From contig JAXDKI010000522.1 in the NCBI GenBank assembly GCA_034667245.1, forward strand, positions 1 to 14,615: a stretch of 14,615 nt of DNA. Reading direction: 5' to 3'. Below are positions 1-5,797 of the stretch, piece after piece; position 1 is the stretch's first letter, and each line of letters opens with the position of its first letter. Both the position numbers and the translations under genes were made by a program. A model generated the notes under the pieces. The model was not told where the DNA came from and ran no database searches. It was given only the letters and a program-made list of their open reading frames with translations. The DNA comes from DATBFX01 sp034667245 (GTDB taxonomy: Bacteria; Chloroflexota; Chloroflexia; Thermomicrobiales; UBA6265).

Positions 1-2
1 CG

Positions 3-683
3 AATGGGGAGACGCCCCTGGGGACGGACCAGTTCGGGCGCGACATCCTCAGCCGCATCGTCGTCGGTTCGCGCCAGTCGCTCCAGGTCGCGATCCTGGC
101 GATCGCGATCGCGTCGTTGGCCGGCACCGTCCTTGGTCTGATTACCGGCTACTACGGCGGCTGGATCGACTTGATCATCCAGCGCCTGATCGACATGCAG
201 CTCGCGTTTCCGGGGATCCTCTTCGCGCTGGCAATCGTCTCCGTGCTGGGTCCCGGTCTCCGGAACGCGATGATCGCCGTCGGCATTTCGTTGGTACCTA
301 CCTACGCGCGCACCGTGCGCGGGTCGGTCCTCTCTGCGCGGGAGAATGCGTACGTCGACGCCGCCCGCGTGCTCGGCGCGGGCGATCGCCGGATCGTCCT
401 TCGCCACATCCTGCCGAACGTCCTGGCGCCGATCCTGGTCCTCTCGACTGTCGGCATGGCCTGGGCGATCCTGATCGGCGCCTCGCTCAGCTTCCTCGGA
501 CTCGGCGCCCAATTGCCGAATCCCGAGTGGGGACTCGACCTGGCGACCAGCCGCGATTACCTGCGCGAGGCGTGGTGGATGAGTACCTTTCCGGGGCTGG
601 CGATCATGTTGACCGTCATCTCCGTCAACCTTCTTGGCGAGGGGTTACGTGACGCGCTCGATCCACGATTGCGGACCCGGTGA
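3..683 (+). CDS. ABC transporter permease, DppC/OppC type (5' truncated by the window)
   Basis: Inner-membrane permease of a dipeptide/oligopeptide/nickel-type ABC importer; it forms the translocation channel with a DppB partner. The reading frame is open from base 3 and starts inside the family hallmark PLGTDQFGRDILSR, so about 80-90 N-terminal residues, including the first membrane helix, lie outside the window. Hydrophobic segments follow, then the EAA cytoplasmic loop that docks the ATPase (AYVDAARVLGAGDRRIVLRH), the SFLGLGAQ motif and the family C-terminus DALDPRLRTR. It resembles the complete permease at 4795-5718 along its whole length, so the two are paralogues of separate transport systems. 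A TTG at 117 could be mistaken for a start, but coding clearly continues upstream. The next gene starts 46 bases downstream on the same strand, suggesting an operon. Family is certain; substrate is unknown. Confidence 0.95.
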   Translation, partial: NGETPLGTDQFGRDILSRIVVGSRQSLQVAILAIAIASLAGTVLGLITGYYGGWIDLIIQRLIDMQLAFPGILFALAIVSVLGPGLRNAMIAVGISLVPTYARTVRGSVLSARENAYVDAARVLGAGDRRIVLRHILPNVLAPILVLSTVGMAWAILIGASLSFLGLGAQLPNPEWGLDLATSRDYLREAWWMSTFPGLAIMLTVISVNLLGEGLRDALDPRLRTR

Positions 684-685
684 GT

Positions 686-713
686 CGTCAAACGTCAGTC
701 GTCAGTCGTCAGT
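686..713 (+). repeat. Heptameric tandem repeat, four units
   Basis: Four consecutive 7-bp units fill most of the spacer after the permease stop: CGTCAAA, CGTCAGT, CGTCAGT, CGTCAGT. The last three are identical. The array ends seven bases before the Shine-Dalgarno of the next gene. It shares its period and length with the array at 2959-2986 but not its sequence. Confidence 0.85.
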
Positions 714-719
714 TCGAAC

Positions 720-725
720 AGGAGG
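720..725 (+). promoter_or_regulatory. Shine-Dalgarno deciding the GTG start at 730
   Basis: AGGAGG lies four bases before the GTG at 730. It fixes the SDR start there and not at the in-frame upstream codon at 634, which lies inside the preceding permease gene. An ATG at 726 is in another frame. Confidence 0.8.
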
Positions 726-729
726 ATGC

Positions 730-1488
730 GTGGGCAAACTCGACGGGAAGATCGCGCTCGTCACGGGTGCCAGTCGCGGGATTGGCCGGGAGATCGCGCT
801 GGCGTTCGCGCGAGAAGGTGCGGACGTCGCCTGCAACTACAACAAGAGCCCGGCAGCGGCGGAGTCGCTGGTTGCGGCGATCGAGGCGATGGGGCGGCGG
901 GCGATCGCGATTCAGGGAGATGTGGGAAAGCCGGAGGAGATCGAGCGGATGGTCAACGCTGCGACAGAGACATTCGGCCGGATCGATGTCCTCGTCAACA
1001 ATGCCGGGTTTCTCAACGTTCACCCGATCGCGGAGATGCCGCTTGGAGTGTGGGACGAGCTGATCGCCGCGCATCTGCGCGGCACTTTCCTGACCACGCA
1101 GCTCGTCTTGCCGCAGATGCTGGAGCGGCGCAGCGGGAGGATCATCAACATCGCCTCCCAGCTCGCCTACAAGGGTAGGGCCGGCCTCGCCCACTACTGC
1201 GCCGCCAAGGCCGGAATCATTGCCTTTACCCGCGTCCTCGCCCTTGAAGTCAGCCGCCACGGCGTCTACGCCAACTGCATCGCGCCCGGTCCGATCGCGA
1301 CCGAGATCATGCCCCGGACCGGTCCGCCCGACCCGGAGGAGGAAGCCCGCTTCGCCGACACCCTCCCGATCGGTCGTCTCGGCACCGTCGAGGAGGTCGC
1401 CCCGACTGCCGTCTTCCTCGCCTCCGACGACTCCACCTACTACGTCGGCCAGACCCTCGGACCAAACGGCGGGGATGTGATGCTGTAA
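730..1488 (+). CDS. SDR-family oxidoreductase (FabG-like)
   Basis: A classical short-chain dehydrogenase/reductase of 252 residues, the usual length, probably cytosolic and acting on an alcohol/carbonyl pair with NAD(P)H. The Rossmann glycine motif TGASRGIG is at residues 12-19, NNAG at 90-93, the catalytic Ser at 143, and Tyr156 and Lys160 in YCAAK. Arg16 and the CNYNKS stretch at 35-40 resemble NADPH-using FabG-type enzymes. The Asn of the usual Asn-Ser-Tyr-Lys tetrad appears to be His115 (AAHLRGTF), a substitution also seen in some SDR subgroups. The C-terminus follows the family pattern (GRLGTVEEVAP, then ASDDSTYYVGQTLGPNGG). The start is GTG at 730 behind AGGAGG. It lies between a transporter gene and a deacylase gene, so a catabolic role is more likely than fatty-acid synthesis. 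The substrate is unknown. Confidence 0.93.
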   Translation: MGKLDGKIALVTGASRGIGREIALAFAREGADVACNYNKSPAAAESLVAAIEAMGRRAIAIQGDVGKPEEIERMVNAATETFGRIDVLVNNAGFLNVHPIAEMPLGVWDELIAAHLRGTFLTTQLVLPQMLERRSGRIINIASQLAYKGRAGLAHYCAAKAGIIAFTRVLALEVSRHGVYANCIAPGPIATEIMPRTGPPDPEEEARFADTLPIGRLGTVEEVAPTAVFLASDDSTYYVGQTLGPNGGDVML

Positions 1489-1507
1489 CAATGTCGTCTG
1501 TTGTGAC

Positions 1508-1598
1508 GGGCGGACTGCGTGCCCTCTGGGTGACGTCCGTCCGTCTGAAACGTGTGTGGTGTTGGGATAGGGCGGCTCTGGGTGATGTTCGCCCCTAC
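1508..1598. repeat. REP-like repeat pair in the SDR-deacylase spacer
   Basis: Two related copies lie in this 128-base spacer. Each has GGGCGG (1508-1513 and 1570-1575) followed by CTCTGGGTGAYGTYCGYCC (1524-1542 and 1576-1594). The second blocks match at 16 of 19 positions and lie 52 bp apart. The second copy can fold, GGGCG (1570-1574) pairing with CGCCC (1590-1594), and ends in CCTACGG. Short GC-rich elements of this style are scattered between genes in many Chloroflexota. No gene fits here, although the deacylase frame happens to stay open upstream. Confidence 0.5.
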
Positions 1599-1616
1599 GG
1601 TTGGATGGAAAGGGAC

Positions 1617-2948
1617 ATGTCCGCTGTGACACCGGAAGGACTCAATCACGAGACGGTCGAACGCCTTCGCCGGGAGGCGACCGCGCTCGAACCGACAACC
1701 ATCGCCTTTCTGCAAGAGATCATCCGCATCCCGACCGAGAATCCCAAGCTGGCTGGGATCGAGGCGGGGGCGGAAGCCGATTGCCAGGATGTGATCGAGG
1801 CGCGGCTGAAAGGTCTCGGGCTGACGACCGATCGTTGGGATGTCTATCCCGGTCGCCCCGACGTCGTCGGCACGCTCAAAGGCACCGGCGGCGAAGGGGG
1901 CCGCTCGCTGATTCTCAACGGCCACATCGACGTCGTTCCGGGCGGCGATCCCACTGCCTGGAGCCACGATCCGTTCGGCGGCGAGATCGCCGATGGGAAG
2001 GTCTGGGGGCGCGGCGCGATCGATATGAAGGGCGGCGTGGCGGCGATGATCTCTGCCGTTGAAGCCATCCAGCGCGCGGGTCTCCGTCTCAAGGGCAACG
2101 TCTTCGTCGAGAGTGTCGTCGACGAGGAGACGGGCGGACCCGGCACGGTCCAGACGGTCGAGCACGGCTACCGGGCGGACGCCGCGATCGTCGTCGAGCC
2201 GACCGGTCTCGAGATCATTCCGGTCGAAGGCGGTCTCGAATGGCTGCGCGTCGTCGTCCGTGGCCGCTCCGGGCACTCGGCCTACCGCTACCGGACGGTC
2301 CACGCCGGCGGACAGGGAACGGCCGTCAACGCCATCGAGAAGATGGCGAAGATCCTGGCCGCGGTCCAGGATCTGGAGCGCCACTGGGGCAATACCAAGC
2401 GCCACCCGCTCCTTCCGGCCGGCATCACGACGATCAATCCCGGCGTGATGATCGGCGGCGCCGGCGGTGGCCAGGATGGGATGCCGAACGTCCTGACCGC
2501 GGTCTCGACCCTCCCGGACTACTGCTCGTTGGAGCTGAGTCTCAAGTACCTCCCAAGTGAGCAGACTGCCGACGTCCGCGCCGAGTTCGAGGACTTCATC
2601 GCCCGCGTCGCCTCCGTCGATCCCTGGCTGCGCGAGAACCCGCCGGAGATCGAGTGGGGTATCCGCGGCGTCTCCTTCCCGCCGGCCGAAACGGCGCCCG
2701 ATCATCCCTTGCTCGGCACCGTCTCCTGGGCCGCCGAGACGGCGACCGGATCGCCTGCCGTCCAAACGGGGATGATCGCCGTCACCGATCTCGCTTGGCT
2801 GGCCGGTGCCGGAATCTCCGGTGTCGTCTTCGGCCCCGGTTCCGCCGGCAACGCCCACGGCAACGACGAGCACATCGCCATCGCCGACGTCACCGACGGC
2901 GTCTTTGCCCTCGCCCTCGCGATCTGCGCCTGGTGTGGCGTGGAGTAG
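1617..2948 (+). CDS. M20-family metallohydrolase (ArgE/DapE-type deacylase)
   Basis: A dinuclear-zinc amidohydrolase of the acetylornithine deacetylase / succinyl-diaminopimelate desuccinylase family; it cleaves N-acyl or peptide bonds, presumably in the cytosol. With the start at 1617 it has 443 residues. Metal and catalytic residues are all in place: His103 and Asp105 in NGHIDVV, bridging Asp136 in GRGAIDMKGG, the catalytic base and ligand in DEETGG (Glu170, Glu171), Glu194 in VVEPT, and the C-terminal His414 in HGNDEH. The lid/dimerisation domain begins around GRSGHSAYRYR. ATG 1617 is preferred because GGAAAGGG lies just before it and the family N-terminus starts soon after. ATG 1605 is an alternative adding four residues. 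A start at 1491 would translate the repeat-filled spacer and is unlikely. It is flanked by an SDR and a creatininase-family gene on the same strand. Substrate is unknown. Confidence 0.93.
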   Translation: MSAVTPEGLNHETVERLRREATALEPTTIAFLQEIIRIPTENPKLAGIEAGAEADCQDVIEARLKGLGLTTDRWDVYPGRPDVVGTLKGTGGEGGRSLILNGHIDVVPGGDPTAWSHDPFGGEIADGKVWGRGAIDMKGGVAAMISAVEAIQRAGLRLKGNVFVESVVDEETGGPGTVQTVEHGYRADAAIVVEPTGLEIIPVEGGLEWLRVVVRGRSGHSAYRYRTVHAGGQGTAVNAIEKMAKILAAVQDLERHWGNTKRHPLLPAGITTINPGVMIGGAGGGQDGMPNVLTAVSTLPDYCSLELSLKYLPSEQTADVRAEFEDFIARVASVDPWLRENPPEIEWGIRGVSFPPAETAPDHPLLGTVSWAAETATGSPAVQTGMIAVTDLAWLAGAGISGVVFGPGSAGNAHGNDEHIAIADVTDGVFALALAICAWCGVE

Positions 2949-2958
2949 CAGGTTTGCC

Positions 2959-2986
2959 GGTAGCCGGTAACCGATAGCCGATAGGA
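2959..2986 (+). repeat. Heptameric tandem repeat, four units, overlapping a ribosome-binding site
   Basis: Four 7-bp units GGTAGCC, GGTAACC, GATAGCC, GATAGGA lie between the deacylase stop and the creatininase-family start. A weaker fifth unit (GTTTGCC) may precede them. The last unit supplies most of the AGGAG (2983-2987) seven bases before the GTG start at 2995, so unit number or register could affect translation. Confidence 0.8.
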
Positions 2987-2994
2987 GAACGAGT

Positions 2995-3744
2995 GTGGCG
3001 CATCCTTCTGACATGACGCGGCGGACGTCGCCCGAGGTGGCGGCGGCGCTCAAGAATGGGCAAACAACTGCCATCGTCGTGCTCGGGGCGCAGGAGCAGC
3101 ACGGTGCGCACCTGCCGCTGGCGACGGACTCGCTCTGGGGCGCGCGGCTGGCCGAGATGATCGCCGAGCGGATCGGCGGGGCGTTCGTCGCGCCCGTCGT
3201 GGCGGTCGGGTACTCCCCGGAGCACATGCGCTTCCCCGGGACGATTACGCTCCGCGCCGAGACCTGGGGCGCCGTCGTCGAGGACTACGTCGCCAGCCTG
3301 GAGACGCACGGGTTCACGCGCATCCTCCTCCTCGCCTCGCACGGCGGCAACTATGCGCCGCTCGCGAACGAGCTCCCCGGATTGCGGGAACGGCACCCGA
3401 ACGTGGAGTTGGTCGCCTACACCGATCTCCTCGCCCTGGTCGACGCCGCGGGCGAGGTCGCCGGGCGGTACGGCGTCACCGCGGACGAAGCCGGCGCCCA
3501 CGCCGGCGAGTGGGAGACGTCGATGATGCTCGCCGTGGAGCCGTCTTCCGTCCACCGCGACCGGGAGGAAGTCGGGTTCATGGGCGCGCTCGGACCGGTC
3601 CTCGACCAGATCATCGACGAGGGGATCCAAACCGTCGCGCCGAACGGGATCCTGGGCGACCCCGCCAAGGCCTCGGCGGAGCACGGACAGGCCTATCTCG
3701 AACGCGTGGCGGATCTGTTTGCGGCTTACCTGCGGGCATCGTGA
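2995..3744 (+). CDS. Creatininase-family amidohydrolase
   Basis: A metal-dependent amidohydrolase of the creatininase superfamily, which includes creatinine hydrolase, the mycofactocin peptidase MftE and the archaeal formamide hydrolase ArfB. It has 249 residues, typical length. The metal-site signature is complete: Glu34, His36 and Asp45 in EQHGAHLPLATD, SHGGNYAPL in the middle, and His169/Glu172 in AGAHAGEWETS. It starts at GTG 2995 with AGGAG seven bases upstream; ATG 3013 is a weaker alternative. It lies 46 bases after the M20 deacylase, so the two are probably co-transcribed. Opening of a cyclic amide or cleavage of a small amide would fit the hydrolase-rich surroundings. Creatinine itself is only one option: no creatinase or sarcosine oxidase gene is present. 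Confidence 0.92.
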   Translation: MAHPSDMTRRTSPEVAAALKNGQTTAIVVLGAQEQHGAHLPLATDSLWGARLAEMIAERIGGAFVAPVVAVGYSPEHMRFPGTITLRAETWGAVVEDYVASLETHGFTRILLLASHGGNYAPLANELPGLRERHPNVELVAYTDLLALVDAAGEVAGRYGVTADEAGAHAGEWETSMMLAVEPSSVHRDREEVGFMGALGPVLDQIIDEGIQTVAPNGILGDPAKASAEHGQAYLERVADLFAAYLRAS

Positions 3745-3764
3745 TGCGGAGGCGCGCCGGTGTG

Positions 3765-3774
3765 CTGTCGACAG
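3765..3774. promoter_or_regulatory. Short palindrome beside the transporter promoter
   Basis: CTGTCGACAG is a perfect 10-bp palindrome ending three bases before the putative -35 box at 3778. A related TGTGACAG overlaps the -35 box. A regulator site is possible, but a palindrome this short can arise by chance. Confidence 0.25.
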
Positions 3775-3777
3775 ACG

Positions 3778-3806
3778 TTGTGACAGCCATTGGACGGCAG
3801 TACACT
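3778..3806 (+). promoter_or_regulatory. Candidate sigma-70-type promoter for the second transporter
   Basis: TTGTGA (3778-3783) and TACACT (3801-3806) are separated by exactly 17 bp; each matches four of six consensus positions. They lie in the 103-base gap after the creatininase-family gene, leaving a leader of about 35 bases before the permease ATG at 3848. This would let the transporter block be transcribed separately from the upstream enzymes. Confidence 0.4.
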
Positions 3807-3847
3807 CGGCGCGCACCCGACTTTGGCGTCAACCATGGTGACGGGAC

Positions 3848-4798
3848 ATGACGCACTATCTCGTTCGCCGGCTTCTCTGGATGATCGTCGTTGTCTTCGG
3901 CGTTTCGATCGTCGTGTTCGGCTTGATTCACCTCACGCCTGGTGACCCAGCTCGCATCATGCTCGGTCCGGCCGGACGCCCCGAGGACATCGCGAAACTA
4001 CGGCACCAATTAGGACTCGATCGTTCCGTAGCGGTTCAGTACGTCCGCTGGGTCTCACGCGCGCTCCGCGGCGACCTCGGCCAATCGATCGTCCTTCGCC
4101 GTCCCGTCCTCGGCGAGGTGCTCGATCGCTTCGGCAATACCGCCATCCTCGCCACCGCGTCGATCCTGATCTCGTTCCTCCTGGGAATCGTGCTCGGCGT
4201 CGTCTCGGCCGTTCGCCGTGGCTCGGTGGTTGACCGCCTGGTGATGCTGGCCGCCACCTGGGGGCTGAGCCTGCCGTCGTTCTGGTTCGGCTTGATGCTG
4301 ATCATCCTCTTTTCCCTGCGCCTGAAGTGGCTACCCGGGACGGGGATGACCTCGGCCATTAACGGGGGCGGACCACTCGACGTCGGCAAGCATCTGATCC
4401 TGCCGGCGGTCGCGCTCTCCGTCGTGCCGATGGCGGTTATCGCCCGTTACACCCGCTCCTCGATGCTCGAGGTCCTCAGCCAGGACTACGTGCGAACCGC
4501 GCGGGCGAAAGGGCTGAGCGAGCAGGTCGTCATCTGGCGCCACGTGTTTCGAAACACGCTGGTCGCAATCGTCACGATGCTCGGTCTCCAGATCGGGTTC
4601 CTGCTGGCGGGCGCGGTCTATATCGAGAACGTTTTCTCCTGGCCCGGGATCGGTCAGATGCTCGTCGACGCGATTCTCAAGCGTGACTTCCCGCTCGTCC
4701 AGGGAGGTGTTCTTCTCGTTGCCTCGGTCTACGTCCTCGTGAACCTCCTTACCGATCTTGCCTACGCCTACCTCGACCCGAGGATCAGACTGGTATGA
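3848..4798 (+). CDS. ABC transporter permease, DppB/OppB type
   Basis: First channel subunit of a peptide/nickel-type ABC importer in the cytoplasmic membrane; 316 residues, full length. The N-terminus (YLVRRLLWMIVVVFGVSIVV) is the family's first helix. It is followed by LTPGDPAR at about 29-36, the LGLD block at 55-58, and RWVSRALRGDLGQS at 67-80. Further helices lie around 98-122, 131-156 and 183-200. The EAA loop that contacts the ATPase is DYVRTARAKGLSEQVVIWRH (213-232), and ENVFSWPGIGQ and AYLDPRIRL close the protein. Its stop overlaps the next permease start as ATGA (4795-4798), implying translational coupling. The Shine-Dalgarno is weak (GACGGGAC). The substrate cannot be told from the permease. 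Confidence 0.96.
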   Translation: MTHYLVRRLLWMIVVVFGVSIVVFGLIHLTPGDPARIMLGPAGRPEDIAKLRHQLGLDRSVAVQYVRWVSRALRGDLGQSIVLRRPVLGEVLDRFGNTAILATASILISFLLGIVLGVVSAVRRGSVVDRLVMLAATWGLSLPSFWFGLMLIILFSLRLKWLPGTGMTSAINGGGPLDVGKHLILPAVALSVVPMAVIARYTRSSMLEVLSQDYVRTARAKGLSEQVVIWRHVFRNTLVAIVTMLGLQIGFLLAGAVYIENVFSWPGIGQMLVDAILKRDFPLVQGGVLLVASVYVLVNLLTDLAYAYLDPRIRLV

Positions 4799-5718
4799 GC
4801 GATCACACGGCCACGGCGCGGGGAGCCGACCGGGCACTGTCGCGATCGGTCGCGTCGACGTTCCGTTCGGCAGAGCGTCGGCCGTCCGCCCTCGTCCTGA
4901 TGCTGCGGCGGGACCGAATCGCGGCGGCGGCGTTGCTTGTCGTCATCGTCATCGTCGCTCTCGCTCTCCTGGCGCCGACGCTGCCGCTTTCATCCCCGAC
5001 CAAAGCGAAATTCAGCGACAAGTTGCTCCCGCCGCTCTCGAGCGGTCATCTCCTCGGCACCGACCAGCTCGGTCGAGACATGATGTCGAGGCTGATCTGG
5101 GGCGCGCGTGTCTCGCTCACCGTCGGGGTGGTGGCGGCACTGCTCGCTTCGACGATCGGCGCCTTGATCGGAATCGTCGCCGGCTATCTCGGTGGTCGTC
5201 TCGACAATCTGATCATGCGATTGATCGACATCATGCTCGCGTTCCCCTACATCCTGCTGGCGATCGCCCTTGTTGCCGCGCTCGGTCCCGGTCTCGTCAA
5301 TGCGATGCTCGCCATCGCCGTCGCGAACATCTCCTTCTATGCCCGCAATATGCGGGGCAACGTGCTGACCCTGCGCAACCAGGCCTATATCGAAGCGGCG
5401 CTCGCCGCCGGCGCCACACATCGCCGGATTCTGGCGCGGCACATCCTGCCGAATCTCGTGCCGCCGCTCCTCGTTCTCGTCTCGATGAACGTGGGCTGGA
5501 TGATCACCGAGACCGCTGGCTTGAGTTTTCTCGGACTCGGCGCCCAACCGCCGACCGCCGACTGGGGATCGATGCTGGCCGACGGCCGGCAGTTCATTAC
5601 CGTGGCCTATCACGTCGCGACGATCCCGGGGATGATGATCCTGATCCTCGTCCTCGCGCTCAACATCCTCGGCGACTCGCTGCGAGACGCCCTGGATCCA
5701 CGACTGCGGAATCGGTAA
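4795..5718 (+). CDS. ABC transporter permease, DppC/OppC type
   Basis: Second channel subunit, pairing with the permease encoded just upstream; 307 residues. A cytoplasmic N-terminal tail of about 40 residues precedes a strongly hydrophobic helix (AAALLVVIVIVALALLAP, 43-61). The diagnostic LGTDQLGRDMMSR is at 87-99. Three more hydrophobic stretches follow, then the EAA loop (IEAALAAGATHRRILARHIL, 199-218), SFLGLGAQPP (244-253) and DALDPRLRNR at the end. It resembles the truncated permease at 3-683 throughout, so the two are paralogues from different transport operons. The ATG overlaps the upstream stop. The N-terminal tail is rich in Arg, Ser and Ala and shows no recognised domain. Confidence 0.96.
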   Translation: MSDHTATARGADRALSRSVASTFRSAERRPSALVLMLRRDRIAAAALLVVIVIVALALLAPTLPLSSPTKAKFSDKLLPPLSSGHLLGTDQLGRDMMSRLIWGARVSLTVGVVAALLASTIGALIGIVAGYLGGRLDNLIMRLIDIMLAFPYILLAIALVAALGPGLVNAMLAIAVANISFYARNMRGNVLTLRNQAYIEAALAAGATHRRILARHILPNLVPPLLVLVSMNVGWMITETAGLSFLGLGAQPPTADWGSMLADGRQFITVAYHVATIPGMMILILVLALNILGDSLRDALDPRLRNR

Positions 5719-5747
5719 CCGGGGACGGACCGATCAGACTCCTCCGT

Positions 5748-5767
5748 GGCGCGCCGTGGGGTGCGCC
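5748..5767 (+). other. Possible hairpin between permease and binding-protein genes
   Basis: GGCGCGC (5748-5754) can pair with GTGCGCC (5761-5767) across a 6-base loop, with one G-U pair. It lies in the 79-base gap before the substrate-binding protein. Such stems can limit read-through or protect a downstream transcript, but there is no T tract and the stem is short. Confidence 0.25.
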
Positions 5768-5784
5768 GAGGCGAGTCGACACCG

Positions 5785-5791
5785 AAAGGAG
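5785..5791 (+). promoter_or_regulatory. Shine-Dalgarno deciding the ATG start at 5798
   Basis: AAAGGAG sits six bases before ATG 5798. It rules against the in-frame GTG at 5756, which would lie within the hairpin and have no ribosome-binding site. Confidence 0.75.
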
Positions 5792-5797
5792 CCTAGG

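Noticed and set aside
634..729. N-terminal extension of the first SDR to 634.
   Set aside because: It would overlap the permease gene and translate the heptad repeats; GTG 730 has AGGAGG and begins the SDR fold.
1491..1616. N-terminal extension of the M20 deacylase to 1491.
   Set aside because: The extension would translate the REP-like pair and has no ribosome-binding site; ATG 1617 is preceded by a purine-rich GGAAAGGG.
1440..3227. A long open frame on the minus strand (about 595 codons) opposite the deacylase.
   Set aside because: It overlaps well-supported M20 and creatininase genes, its product is low-complexity Arg/Asp/Gly-rich text with no family pattern, and such antisense frames are expected in GC-rich DNA.
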